A stretch of 29,231 nt of DNA from a virus: IMG/VR virus record IMGVR_UViG_3300046009_004783, positions 1-29,231 of that record. One strand, written 5' to 3'. The number at the start of each line of letters is the position of its first letter. The stretch's first letter is position 1. Shown piece after piece: positions 7,800 through 15,630 of this stretch. The notes under the pieces are model-generated. The model was not told the origin of the DNA and did no database searches. It saw only the letters and a program-made list of their open reading frames with translations. A program made the position numbers and the translations under genes.

Positions 7800-8522
7800 A
7801 TGCCTTTCATTTCCTCAAACCAAACCAGAGTGATCTACGGAACGAACCCTCTAGCGGCGATCCTGCGCACTGTCTCACCATCGGTGAACTTCGACATGCT
7901 TGAAACAACCACGCTGGCCGACACTGCCAAAACATTCCAGCCAGGGTTGGAGGACATCACCCTCAATCTTGACGGACTGTTTGACAGCACCAACGGTGCA
8001 GGTACCGCATTCGACAACATCATTGCCGCTATCACAGGCGAGTCAACAGTGGCCACATCGGTCGCACCTAGCGGTTTCGCAGTGACGAACCCTGTGTGGT
8101 TGTTGGGAACCAAAACGATCTCGTATGAGGTTTCCAGTGCGGTTGCCGATCTCGTGTCGTTCAGCATGGCATTCGGTTCAGGTTCAGCACCAGGTTTGGG
8201 TGTCAGCCTCGCCGACCTCGCCGCCATCACCGCCACAGGCAACGGCACAAGCGTTGACAACGCTGCTGGCACCACCAATGGTGGAATCGCCCATCTGCAT
8301 GTCACAGATGTCAGTGGCACCACACCAACCCTCGCCGTAGTGATTCAACATTCAACGAACAACAGCACGTGGTCAACACTTGCGACATTCACCACGGCGA
8401 CAGCAGCCACCAGTCAGGCGGTCGCGTTCACGGGTACAGTCAACCGTTACGTGCGCGCGTCATATACTGCGGGAGGCACCACCCCATCATTCACATGCCA
8501 GGTCAGCCTGGCCCGTAACTAA
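7800..8522 (+). CDS. Tail tube protein with extra C-terminal beta domain
   Basis: A 240-residue protein. Residues 1-132 form a tail-tube-like domain (TTLADTAKTFQPGLEDITL, then SYEVSSAVADLVSFSMAF) paralogous to the next gene. Residues about 133-240 add a Thr/Ser-rich beta domain (GIAHLHVTDVSG, IQHSTNNSTWSTLATF, RYVRASYTAGG), resembling the Ig-like or jelly-roll additions found on surfaces of phage tubes. AAAGGAA at 7786-7792 is the ribosome site. It probably polymerises into the tail tube with or instead of its paralogue; which one is the main tube protein cannot be told from sequence. Confidence 0.78.
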   Translation: MPFISSNQTRVIYGTNPLAAILRTVSPSVNFDMLETTTLADTAKTFQPGLEDITLNLDGLFDSTNGAGTAFDNIIAAITGESTVATSVAPSGFAVTNPVWLLGTKTISYEVSSAVADLVSFSMAFGSGSAPGLGVSLADLAAITATGNGTSVDNAAGTTNGGIAHLHVTDVSGTTPTLAVVIQHSTNNSTWSTLATFTTATAATSQAVAFTGTVNRYVRASYTAGGTTPSFTCQVSLARN

Positions 8523-8533
8523 GGAAAAACATC

Positions 8534-8950
8534 ATGGCATTTGTAGCCGCTAGATCATCCTCGTTCAAACTCGACAACGCCGCAGGAACACTCACCGACA
8601 TTTCGGCATATGTGGATTCTGTCAGCGGTATCGCCAACACAACCGACATGGCCGAAACCACCACATTCGGTGCAACGTCAAAAACTTTCCAGGGCACCCT
8701 GCGAAATGGTGACTCGATCAGCGTTTCGGGCAAATGGGATTCAACACTGAACACGCAGATCACTGCGCTGCTCGGCCTGTCTACCTCGTCAACATTTGAC
8801 TACTCGCCCGCAGGCACAGGCGCTGGTACGCCAAAAGTGACTGGCGAATGTTTCGTGTCGTCATATGAGGTTTCCAGTTCGGTCGCCGATCTCGTGACAT
8901 TCTCACTGTCGTTGCAGATCACAGGCGCCGTCACGTGGGGCACGAACTAA
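8534..8950 (+). CDS. Tail tube protein, paralogue without extra domain
   Basis: A 138-residue protein matching the N-terminal domain of the preceding gene. TTTFGATSKTFQGTLRNGD aligns with TTTLADTAKTFQPGLEDIT, GKWDSTLNTQITALLG with the corresponding DSTNGAGTAFDNIIAAITG segment, and SYEVSSSVADLVTFSLSL with SYEVSSAVADLVSFSMAF. The DNA under the last motif is nearly identical in both genes (near 8125 and 8867). AAGGAAAAA precedes the ATG. It is likely the basic tube subunit, with the larger gene giving a decorated version. Confidence 0.78.
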   Translation: MAFVAARSSSFKLDNAAGTLTDISAYVDSVSGIANTTDMAETTTFGATSKTFQGTLRNGDSISVSGKWDSTLNTQITALLGLSTSSTFDYSPAGTGAGTPKVTGECFVSSYEVSSSVADLVTFSLSLQITGAVTWGTN

Positions 8951-8951
8951 T

Positions 8952-9224
8952 ATGCTGACATGGCAGTTGTCAGTAACAAAAACCGACGGAACCTCACACA
9001 ACTACCGAATCGGCGCACCACACATTGTGGCGTTTGAGCGCGAATTCGGTATGGGTTTGGGGCGTGCGTTCTCTGATGATCAGAAAATGGAACACATTCT
9101 CTGGTTGGCATGGACCGCCGACAAACGACAGAACCAGACATCACAAACATTCGACGACTATCTAGACACGGTTGCAGATGTTGATCTTGATGCCAATGTA
9201 AACCCTACCGACGGGACTCCCTGA
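8952..9224 (+). CDS. Tail assembly chaperone, short form
   Basis: A 90-residue protein between tail tube and tape measure, where siphophages encode the chaperone pair that coats the tape-measure protein during tail assembly. It has the expected pattern: an N-terminal strand region (WQLSVTKTDGTSHNYRIG), then a helical region with HILWLAWTADKRQ and FDDYLDTVADVDL. It ends at TGA 9222-9224, 16 bases past a heptamer that would allow ribosomes to continue in the -1 frame. Confidence 0.85.
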   Translation: MLTWQLSVTKTDGTSHNYRIGAPHIVAFEREFGMGLGRAFSDDQKMEHILWLAWTADKRQNQTSQTFDDYLDTVADVDLDANVNPTDGTP

Positions 9225-9364
9225 CCTATTTGGTGGCACAGGTTGCGGTCGAGACAGGGATCGCACCACAAGCCCTCCTAGACGCCCCTGAGGGCATCTT
9301 TGAGGCGATGGTGGATGTGTTGCAAACAAAGGCGGATGAGTCCCGCAAACAGAACAGAAGGTGA
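8952..9364 (+). CDS. Tail assembly chaperone, -1 frameshift fusion form
   Basis: The -1 frame downstream of the short form stays open past its stop and encodes YRDSLTYLVAQVAVETGIAP, then QALLDAPEGIFEAMVDVLQ and a basic end, stopping at 9362-9364. This looks like the second half of a typical actinophage chaperone and has no plausible start of its own. A -1 slip at 9200-9206 would join it directly to the short form, giving a protein of about 137 residues. Such programmed frameshifting is well established for this gene pair in siphophages; the exact site here is inferred from the sequence. Confidence 0.82.
9200..9206 (+). promoter_or_regulatory. -1 ribosomal slippery heptamer A AAC CCT
   Basis: The bases A AAC CCT fit the X XXY YYZ rule (X=A, Y=C, Z=T) and are in register: AAC and CCT are codons 84 and 85 of the short chaperone. 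After a -1 slip the ribosome reads TAC CGA and continues to 9364. A second possible slip point at GGGACTCCC (9213-9221) does not fit the heptamer rule. Confidence 0.75.
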
Positions 9365-9367
9365 ATC

Positions 9368-10009
9368 GTGGCCGTAGTGCGCAGCGCAGACAGTGTGAAT
9401 GTCACAGGTCTCGCTGAGTTACGCCGTGAAATCAAAAAAGCGCAGCAGGCTGGTGGCCCTGACGGTACAGGTCAACTCAAGGAACTGAACTATCAGGTCG
9501 CTGAGTTTGTTATCGGTAAAGCCAAAACTACTGCGAGCAGTGTTTCTCCTATGGCGAGCAAGGCGGCGCAGTCAATGGATGCGTCAAAATCTGGTGTCGC
9601 TGCCAGGGTGAACGCTGGTGGTGCACGGTACCCATATTTCGGTGGTGCCGAATTCGGTGCACATCGGAACCGCAAACGCTTGATCAAAAACACTGGCGGG
9701 CGTGCAACGATTGTGCGACAGAACGAATCACTGTCGAAGGTACGCAAAAAGGTTGAATCGCAAACGCTGGCATATGACAAATATGGTGGCAGTAGCACGG
9801 TCCGCAAACGGGCACGCCAGGACTATGGCGCAACCGCAGTGAAAGTGACTGGTGTCCGTATCGGTTGGAATCAGTTCAAACCGTGGCTCGGCAACAAGGA
9901 AGGCGCAGGATATTTTTTGTTTCCTACAGTACGACGCAACATTGATGAGATAATAGACATCTACGGTGACGGGATGGAAAAAATCCTCGGCAACGTTTTT
10001 CCTGATTAG
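9368..10009 (+). CDS. HK97 gp10-like tail completion / minor tail protein
   Basis: A 213-residue, basic protein with a GTG start at 9368 directly after the chaperone stop. It begins with VTGLAELRREIKKAQQAGG, typical of the gp10-like tail-completion family, followed by FVIGKAKTTASSVSPMASKA, a variable basic middle (GAEFGAHRNRKRL) and a C-terminal helix (VRRNIDEIIDIYGDGMEKIL). Members usually sit between the head-tail adaptor and tail terminator; here the gene lies between chaperone and tape measure, an arrangement also recalled from some actinophages. The role is in head-tail joining or tail assembly. Confidence 0.7.
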   Translation: MAVVRSADSVNVTGLAELRREIKKAQQAGGPDGTGQLKELNYQVAEFVIGKAKTTASSVSPMASKAAQSMDASKSGVAARVNAGGARYPYFGGAEFGAHRNRKRLIKNTGGRATIVRQNESLSKVRKKVESQTLAYDKYGGSSTVRKRARQDYGATAVKVTGVRIGWNQFKPWLGNKEGAGYFLFPTVRRNIDEIIDIYGDGMEKILGNVFPD

Positions 10010-10018
10010 GAGTAGAAA

Positions 10019-11917
10019 ATGGCGGGCACCCGCAAACTGAGTATCGAGATTCTAGGAAACGCCAAAGGTGCTATCGGCGCGCTCGACGACGTAGGAAGTA
10101 AGGCCAGCGCCCTCGGCGGCAAACTCGTTGATTTCGGAAAAAAAGCCGCACTCGGTATCGCTGCCGCAACCGCTGGCGCTGCCGTCATCGCCAAAGGTCT
10201 CATCGACAGCGCCTCAGATCTAGAGGAAGTCGCATCAAAAACCGCCGTCATTTTTGGTGACGCCAACGAACAGGTCACCAAATTTGCTGAAAATGCCGCC
10301 AAAACTCTCGGCCAGTCAAAAACCGCAGCACTGACCGCCGCCTCAACATTTGGTGTGTTCGGTAAGGCCGCAGGACTGACAGGTAAGGATCTCGGCACGT
10401 TCTCAACAGACCTGACAGCGTTGGCGTCAGACCTGGCGTCATTCGCCAACACCTCACCTGAGGAGGCTGCGCTGGCTCTCGGTGCGGCCTTGCGTGGCGA
10501 GTCGGAACCGATCCGCAAATACGGCGTCATGCTCGACGATGCGGCATTGAAAGCCGAAGCACTGGCAATGGGCATCTATGACGGTGAAGGTCCACTGAAA
10601 ACGCAGCAAAAGATTCTGGCGGCACAGTCAGCGATATTCAAGCAGACCAGCGACGCGCAGGGCGATTTCTTGCGCACGTCTGACGGTGTGGCTAACCAGC
10701 AGCGCATCCTGGCCGCAGAGTTTGAGAATGTGAAAGCCTCACTCGGTAAGGCATTGATCCCTGCATTTTCGGCGGCATTGGGTTTTATCACGAACAAAGT
10801 GATACCGATTTTTTCAAGCCTGGCGAGCATCATTGAAAAGGATGGCCTCGCAGGTGTCATTGAAAAGGTGAAGGAAAAACTGCCTGAACTGCGTGATGCG
10901 TTCGTCAAATATGCGTCGGCTGCTTACGAGTGGATCAAAGACGCGTACCCGCCAGCGTTGAAAGCCTTACTCGGTTTCATCTATGATCTCGGCCAATGGT
11001 TGCTCAATACGGGCCTGCCGTTCATCGCAGAGAAACTCGGTGAAGGTGCTAGCGCGTTGTGGGAATGGATACAGAAGGCGGCACCGCCAGCCCTGAAACG
11101 CCTCGGTGAATTGATCGGTGACCTAGCAAACTGGTTGCTCGATGAAGGTCTGCCGATGATGGTGGACAAACTGATTCAATTCGGCAATGCGTTTGTCGAT
11201 TGGATCAAACCGCTGATCGTGCCGATGTTGCAGAAGTTGGGCGAACTGATTGCAACAATTTTGACGTGGATAGTCACCGATGCAGTGCCGAAACTTGCGG
11301 CGCAGGCATACAAAATTGGTGGCGCCCTGTTGGGCTGGTTGGTTGATTTGTTACCTCAGGCGGTCATCGGTATCGGCAAGTTTGTTGCAGAGTTGGTGCC
11401 AAAAATCCCTGGACTGTTTTTCAGTTTGATCGCCACGATGGTTTCACTCGGCGGCAGGTTGGGTGGCGACCTCGTTTCGGCGTTGGTTGATGCGTTGAAA
11501 GGTTTGGGCAGTAAAGGGCTAGATGTTGGCAAATCATTTGCGAACGGGATCGTGAGATTCATCAACGCCAACGTGATCAACAAAATCAACGACCTACTCG
11601 AATTTGAGATCGGGTTACCTTTCGGCAAAAAATTCACGGTGAACCCACCTGACCTGCCGCCAATACCCGAATTAGCCTCGGGCGGTATCGTGACGCGTCC
11701 CACCCTCGCCCTGATAGGCGAATCTGGAAGTGAGGCCGTGATCCCGTTATCACGTGGTGCACAGTACGGCGTCGGCGCTGCGGGCGGTGGTGGCAACACT
11801 ATCAATGTCACGGTGACTTCAGCAGATCCGAACGCCGTCGTGGCAGCACTCCAGCAGTACATTCGTGTCCGTGGAGCGTTACCAATCACGGTAAACAGCA
11901 CAGCGTTCCGAGGCTGA
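10019..11917 (+). CDS. Tail tape measure protein (short)
   Basis: A 632-residue protein, helical and Ala/Leu-rich, with tape-measure hallmarks: an N-terminal region with GALDDVGSKASALGGKLVDF, a hydrophobic segment at about 44-62 (ALGIAAATAGAAVIAKGLI), the conserved LGAALRGESEPIRKYGVMLD stretch, and a C-terminal ASGGIVTRPTLALIGESGSE motif. Residues 301-435 hold three 45-residue repeats and a partial fourth. TAGGAG near 10007-10012 is the ribosome site. By the usual scale of about 0.15 nm per residue, the tail should be roughly 95 nm long, short for a siphovirus. It also lacks a recognisable muralytic domain. Confidence 0.92.
   Translation: MAGTRKLSIEILGNAKGAIGALDDVGSKASALGGKLVDFGKKAALGIAAATAGAAVIAKGLIDSASDLEEVASKTAVIFGDANEQVTKFAENAAKTLGQSKTAALTAASTFGVFGKAAGLTGKDLGTFSTDLTALASDLASFANTSPEEAALALGAALRGESEPIRKYGVMLDDAALKAEALAMGIYDGEGPLKTQQKILAAQSAIFKQTSDAQGDFLRTSDGVANQQRILAAEFENVKASLGKALIPAFSAALGFITNKVIPIFSSLASIIEKDGLAGVIEKVKEKLPELRDAFVKYASAAYEWIKDAYPPALKALLGFIYDLGQWLLNTGLPFIAEKLGEGASALWEWIQKAAPPALKRLGELIGDLANWLLDEGLPMMVDKLIQFGNAFVDWIKPLIVPMLQKLGELIATILTWIVTDAVPKLAAQAYKIGGALLGWLVDLLPQAVIGIGKFVAELVPKIPGLFFSLIATMVSLGGRLGGDLVSALVDALKGLGSKGLDVGKSFANGIVRFINANVINKINDLLEFEIGLPFGKKFTVNPPDLPPIPELASGGIVTRPTLALIGESGSEAVIPLSRGAQYGVGAAGGGGNTINVTVTSADPNAVVAALQQYIRVRGALPITVNSTAFRG
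10919..11323 (+). repeat. Three 135-bp in-frame repeats in the tape measure gene
   Basis: The repeats lie at 10919-11053, 11054-11188 and 11189-11323, each coding 45 residues (301-345, 346-390, 391-435). Shared positions include the tryptophan near residue 5, PPALK at 11-15 (VPMLQ in the third), a Leu/Ile-rich centre, a tryptophan at residue 27, and LPFIAEKL or a variant at 33-40. A partial fourth copy continues to about residue 465. DNA identity is only moderate, so the duplication is old. Repeat number would set tail length. Confidence 0.75.
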
Positions 11918-11918
11918 C

Positions 11919-13178
11919 ATGGCCCCACTGATCACATACAACACGTATCTAGATGTGACAACATCCACCGCTGGATACATTGACCTAACCTCAAAACTCT
12001 TGTCGTTCACGACAGATCTTGACTGTGGAATATTCACGATGGGCAGAGCATCAGCATCGTTCACAGTCAAAAACTTTGACAACGCTTTCACACCAAATGC
12101 TGGCGGAACTTACGCAACGACAAACTGGTTCGGCTCAAAGTTCACGCTCAGAATGGTCATAGACGGAAATACGACGTATCTGTTTGACGGTATCTGCACC
12201 GACTTCTCCATTGACTCAGGGTACAAAGACAGTAAAGCATCTTTCACCTGTGTTGACGCTTTCCAAATGGCAGCGAACACTCGAACCGACATTGTCGGCA
12301 TCACATCACTTGAACCAATGAGCACCAAAATCGCTCAAGTATTAACAAACGCTCAGTTTCCCGTTCTTGGCGAATCGTCATCGTCGGCAAGGTTTCGAAG
12401 CATAGGTGTCAGCACTGGAAGTGGTACACAATATTCAGGCTCACCAACACCAGGCTCGGTTTCGGATCTTTTTAGCAGTCGCCACATTCCGTCATCAGGC
12501 TCTATCTCATGGCCTGTACTTGGCAAACAACTCGGCATCGGTGGCCCGTACACATACGACTCAGTAATCCTGTATGAGACACCGTATAAAAGCAAGTTTG
12601 AGATCTACGGACCGTATTTCATGTATGGGTCTGACATCACGCCAGTAACTGGTTCTATGCCGTTTGAAGTTTTGACTGCTGCGTTTGTTCGAGCGGACTT
12701 TGCTACTGCTGCACAAACCACAGGCGGATCGGGAACAGTCGTCGTGAGCAATGGTGCAGATGCGAGTGTGTTTGGCACTCGTGTCATCCAGTGGCCTGAA
12801 CTCTTGTCGTCAACTGTTAGTCAGGAATACCAGACAGCCGCTCTAGGTAATCGTTGGAATACTATTGGATATGTGCCGACAAACATTCAGGTCAAACTGT
12901 CTCAGATCAAAAGTTTGCAGGACACAGATGTCGCTGAACAGTTCACGAAATTACTTGACATGGAGTCAGGCATTTGGGAGCGCCTAGAATTGAAATACAA
13001 GCCAGTCGGCACGACAACAACGGTGACAACTCAAAACATTATTACTGGCCGTACTATTAGCGGTACACCTGGAGACATGATCGTGTCGTTACGGACAAAA
13101 CCTTGGTACAACTGGAGCGCGTTCATACTTGACAGCGCAGTTGATGGAATACTAGACACCAGTCGACTCGGCTGGTAA
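11919..13178 (+). CDS. Minor tail protein / tail-tip hub
   Basis: A 419-residue protein right after the tape measure. It starts with a beta-rich region (ITYNTYLDVTTS, SASFTVKNFDNAFTPNAGG) of the kind found in baseplate hub or distal-tail proteins of actinophages, and ends with SAFILDSAVDGILDTSRLGW, a C-terminal signature common in these hub proteins. It would seal the tail tube and carry the receptor-binding protein. This phage appears to use only two genes after the tape measure for its tip, a compact design. Confidence 0.78.
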   Translation: MAPLITYNTYLDVTTSTAGYIDLTSKLLSFTTDLDCGIFTMGRASASFTVKNFDNAFTPNAGGTYATTNWFGSKFTLRMVIDGNTTYLFDGICTDFSIDSGYKDSKASFTCVDAFQMAANTRTDIVGITSLEPMSTKIAQVLTNAQFPVLGESSSSARFRSIGVSTGSGTQYSGSPTPGSVSDLFSSRHIPSSGSISWPVLGKQLGIGGPYTYDSVILYETPYKSKFEIYGPYFMYGSDITPVTGSMPFEVLTAAFVRADFATAAQTTGGSGTVVVSNGADASVFGTRVIQWPELLSSTVSQEYQTAALGNRWNTIGYVPTNIQVKLSQIKSLQDTDVAEQFTKLLDMESGIWERLELKYKPVGTTTTVTTQNIITGRTISGTPGDMIVSLRTKPWYNWSAFILDSAVDGILDTSRLGW

Positions 13179-13190
13179 AGGAGAAACATT

Positions 13191-13751
13191 ATGGCTACAC
13201 CACCAGATTTCAGTTCGGGCGCAGTCCTGACTGCGGCACAGATGTCCGCAGTGGGCATGTGGAAAATCACTAGCGGTACTGTCACCAGCGGTACATCGTT
13301 TGACCTCACCAGTGTTTTTACATCGGACTATGACTCATACAAACTTGTGTTAACACAAGTGAGGACTGCTTCAAGTGGTGGAAGTATTCAATTCAGGTTG
13401 CTTAGCGGTGCAAGCCCTGTTAACACTGGCTACTACTACGGTTTAACTCAAGTAGATATCGCCCTCAACACAATCTCAGTTACAAGAGGGAACAATGCCA
13501 ACGAATTAGAAACAGGCGCAGTCGTTTCTAGTACTGGTGCAATGACAACGCTTGAAATACATAACCCATTTACTGCTAGAGCAACCTCATTCAACGGTCA
13601 ATCTGCAGACTCTCGTTTCGGTGGCGCATACGGCGGTATCAGTTATGCAGGTCAGCAATCAAACGCAACTTCTTACAACGGAATCAGAGTTCTATCAAGT
13701 GCTTTCGCTTTTACTAACTGCACATACAAACTTTACGGATACAGGAACTAA
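13191..13751 (+). CDS. Putative receptor-binding / tail fibre protein
   Basis: A 186-residue protein after the hub. It starts with TPPDFSSGAVLTAAQMSAVG, a virion-attachment N-terminus widespread in actinophage tail-tip proteins. The rest is Ser/Thr/Gly/Asn-rich and beta-rich with many Tyr residues (NTGYYYGLTQ, AYGGISYAGQQSN), fitting a jelly-roll adhesin. AAAGGAG precedes the ATG. Base composition here is somewhat richer in A and T than the head genes, as expected for fast-evolving host-range genes. The receptor is unknown. Confidence 0.7.
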   Translation: MATPPDFSSGAVLTAAQMSAVGMWKITSGTVTSGTSFDLTSVFTSDYDSYKLVLTQVRTASSGGSIQFRLLSGASPVNTGYYYGLTQVDIALNTISVTRGNNANELETGAVVSSTGAMTTLEIHNPFTARATSFNGQSADSRFGGAYGGISYAGQQSNATSYNGIRVLSSAFAFTNCTYKLYGYRN

Positions 13752-13753
13752 CC

Positions 13754-13867
13754 ATGAACCGCACACACATTGAAATTGACGCTGAAGGCAACCAAACAGA
13801 GCGCCCCTACACGCCTGAGGAAGAAGCCGACGCAGACGAACGCCAAGCCAAAGCAATAGGAATATGA
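13754..13867 (+). CDS. Small acidic protein after the tail genes
   Basis: A 37-residue, Glu/Asp-rich peptide (IDAEGNQTERPYTPEEE, then ADADERQAK) two bases after the tail-fibre gene. Peptides with a TERPYTPEE-like core often follow tail-fibre genes in actinophages and related phages; their function is unknown. The ATGA-type overlap with the next micro-ORF suggests coupled translation. Confidence 0.6.
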   Translation: MNRTHIEIDAEGNQTERPYTPEEEADADERQAKAIGI

Positions 13868-13926
13868 AAACGCTTGCCATTGTTGCAGGTCTCGCCATCG
13901 CCCTAGTCGTATGGATATGGGCATGA
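13864..13926 (+). CDS. Micro-ORF, 20-residue membrane peptide
   Basis: MKTLAIVAGLAIALVVWIWA followed by stop, a single hydrophobic helix with one lysine at the front. Its ATG overlaps the previous stop (ATGA at 13864-13867), and its stop overlaps another short ORF. It could be a pore-forming or regulatory lysis peptide. It could also be only a coupling leader; expression is unproven. Confidence 0.4.
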   Translation: MKTLAIVAGLAIALVVWIWA

Positions 13927-13961
13927 CATTCAACCCACTAATCGAGGACACAAAACCATGA
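13923..13961 (+). CDS. Micro-ORF, 12 residues, leader to the endolysin
   Basis: MTFNPLIEDTKP followed by stop. It overlaps the micro-ORF before it (ATGA, 13923-13926) and the endolysin start after it (ATGA, 13958-13961). With no clear Shine-Dalgarno for the endolysin, a small leader that keeps ribosomes moving into the lysin gene is plausible. Confidence 0.3.
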   Translation: MTFNPLIEDTKP

Positions 13962-14536
13962 CCACATACACCGTGCTGCCGATCATCATGCCCTCCGATT
14001 TGGCTGGCACCAAAAATGGCGAACTCCCCGCAAGCGTGTTGCGAAACATCAAGGCACCGAATGGTCAACTGCACCGCCTGGCTGCTACCGCCTGGAATGC
14101 CATGCAACTCGCCGCCTACTTTGACGGAATCGAATTGAAACACGTTGGCGCATACCGCCCGTTTGATCAGCAGATCAAACTGTTCCGTGAAAGGTACACA
14201 GGTACACCGACAGGCCGCACGCCGCAAGTGACCCGCAACTATCAAAACACCACCTGGTATCTCAAAAAAGGGATGGCACCAGCGGGCACACCAGGAACCT
14301 CCAATCATGGGTGGGGACTCGCAATCGATGTGGCCTCAGTGACATCAGGCAAACGCCTTGAATGGTTGCTCGGTGACGGATTCGCCACCAGCAACGCCCT
14401 CAAATTCGGCTTTTCATGGGAAGTGAAAGACGGCGCAAACGCTGAGGCATGGCACATTCGCTATGTATGCGGCGACAAACTGCCACAGGCCGTGCTCGAC
14501 GCCATTCAAGCGTTCCCCACACTTGACGTGCGGTGA
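13958..14536 (+). CDS. Endolysin, VanY-type D-Ala-D-Ala carboxypeptidase (M15)
   Basis: A 192-residue peptidase of the M15/VanY group, which cuts peptidoglycan peptides at D-Ala bonds at the end of infection. The zinc site is visible as His117 and Asp124 (SNHGWGLAIDV) and His166 (AEAWHIRYV), with the preceding AYRPFDQQ motif at 65-72. No cell-wall-binding domain or signal peptide is present, so release would depend on a holin. Three small membrane proteins downstream are candidates. The gene begins at an ATGA overlap. Confidence 0.88.
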   Translation: MTTYTVLPIIMPSDLAGTKNGELPASVLRNIKAPNGQLHRLAATAWNAMQLAAYFDGIELKHVGAYRPFDQQIKLFRERYTGTPTGRTPQVTRNYQNTTWYLKKGMAPAGTPGTSNHGWGLAIDVASVTSGKRLEWLLGDGFATSNALKFGFSWEVKDGANAEAWHIRYVCGDKLPQAVLDAIQAFPTLDVR

Positions 14537-15630
14537 CACGAGTCCTGCGCCGAATAGCACGCGCAACATTCGCCGCCGTCATGGTGCTGGCGATATTTGC
14601 GCCAGGTGCACGCGCTCAAGGCGACGCAATAACAGTGACCGCATGGCGTGTCACCGATGGTGCGTTCACTGTTGGCGACCGTGACGATGTGTGTGCATCG
14701 TTCACAGTTCCTGACATCAATTTTGAATATGGCGGCGGCATGGTCGCCGAATGTGACTATGACGGCGTACTGGTCAGGTTCTCTGGTGTGTTCACATTGG
14801 ACCGTGAAACGCTCATGGTGGTGGCCCATGATGACGGTGCTGCATTGTTGTTGAACGGCAACTATGTGATCGACAACTGGAGTGATACGGGTTGCATGTG
14901 GGATTTCGTGTGGCTCGAAGCGGGCACATATCCGTTCGAGTTGTGGTTCTACGAAAACGGCGGTGATGCGTGCATCGGTTTGTTGCAGGCATCACCGAAC
15001 CAGGATGCATATACGCCTCTCACACCTGAGCAGTTCAGCACTATCACCACAACAACTACCGAACCAACAACCACGACCGAACCCACAACAACTACCGAAC
15101 CGACGACCACGACCGAACCGACAACTACCACTGAACCGACGACAACCACTGAGGTGACGACATCGCTACCACTCGAAGCATCTACGACGACGATCCGCAC
15201 AGAATCGCCTACCAGCGCGCCCTCGCCTGGCACCACACTGCCACCCTCATCACCGCCCGCCTTGACCACGACAGCGCCACCGACCATCCCAACCACAACA
15301 ACAGTGGCGTCGACAACATTGCCCACAACGACCACCCCAACAACTAGCATCAACCCTGAAACAACGACGGCAGCAGAAACAACAACAACAACGACAGAAA
15401 ACGAAACAACCACAACGCCGAACGAACTGCCACCACCGCCACCGAACGATGCACCCGAAAACGTGAAAGAGGCATTTGAGGATGCGGTGAACATTTATGG
15501 CGGCGGGTACGACGACTATGTGCCAGCAGGTTCATCGGTCACCGTGGCCCAACGGCGCACCCTGGTTGCTGCGGTTTCTGTTCTGCAATTTGTGCCAGCC
15601 CTACAACCGAAAGCCCGTCGCCGCCCATGA
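14533..15630 (+). CDS. Secreted PA14-like protein with Thr-rich linker
   Basis: A 365-residue protein with a GTG start overlapping the lysin stop. Residues 1-28 look like a signal peptide (basic RRIAR, hydrophobic core, AxA-type end before QGDA). Residues about 30-160 resemble a PA14/GLEYA-type beta domain (VVAHDDGAALLLNGNYVIDN, EAGTYPFELWFYENGG), usually carbohydrate-binding. A long Thr/Pro/Glu linker (about 170-310) with TTTTEP repeats follows, then a conserved C-terminal segment (EAFEDAVNIYGGGYDDYV, TVAQRRTLVAA). It may bind the host envelope or be displayed outside the infected cell. The position next to the lysin suggests envelope work. Confidence 0.75.
   Translation: MTRVLRRIARATFAAVMVLAIFAPGARAQGDAITVTAWRVTDGAFTVGDRDDVCASFTVPDINFEYGGGMVAECDYDGVLVRFSGVFTLDRETLMVVAHDDGAALLLNGNYVIDNWSDTGCMWDFVWLEAGTYPFELWFYENGGDACIGLLQASPNQDAYTPLTPEQFSTITTTTTEPTTTTEPTTTTEPTTTTEPTTTTEPTTTTEVTTSLPLEASTTTIRTESPTSAPSPGTTLPPSSPPALTTTAPPTIPTTTTVASTTLPTTTTPTTSINPETTTAAETTTTTTENETTTTPNELPPPPPNDAPENVKEAFEDAVNIYGGGYDDYVPAGSSVTVAQRRTLVAAVSVLQFVPALQPKARRRP
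15046..15160 (+). repeat. 18-bp coding minisatellite (TTTTEP units)
   Basis: About six copies of an 18-base unit coding Thr-Thr-Thr-Thr-Glu-Pro, with synonymous variation among copies (ACCGAACC, ACTGAACCG). It forms the spacer between the PA14-like domain and the C-terminus of the secreted protein. The variation means the array is not freshly expanded. Confidence 0.8.

Noticed and set aside
15046-15160. CRISPR-like array
   Set aside because: The units are in-frame codons for TTTTEP with no unique spacers; it is a coding minisatellite.
14949-15494. Long Val/Gly-rich minus-strand open frame
   Set aside because: It is the complement of the Thr-rich repeat region of the secreted protein; the frame stays open because of the repeat, and there is no ribosome site or sensible fold.
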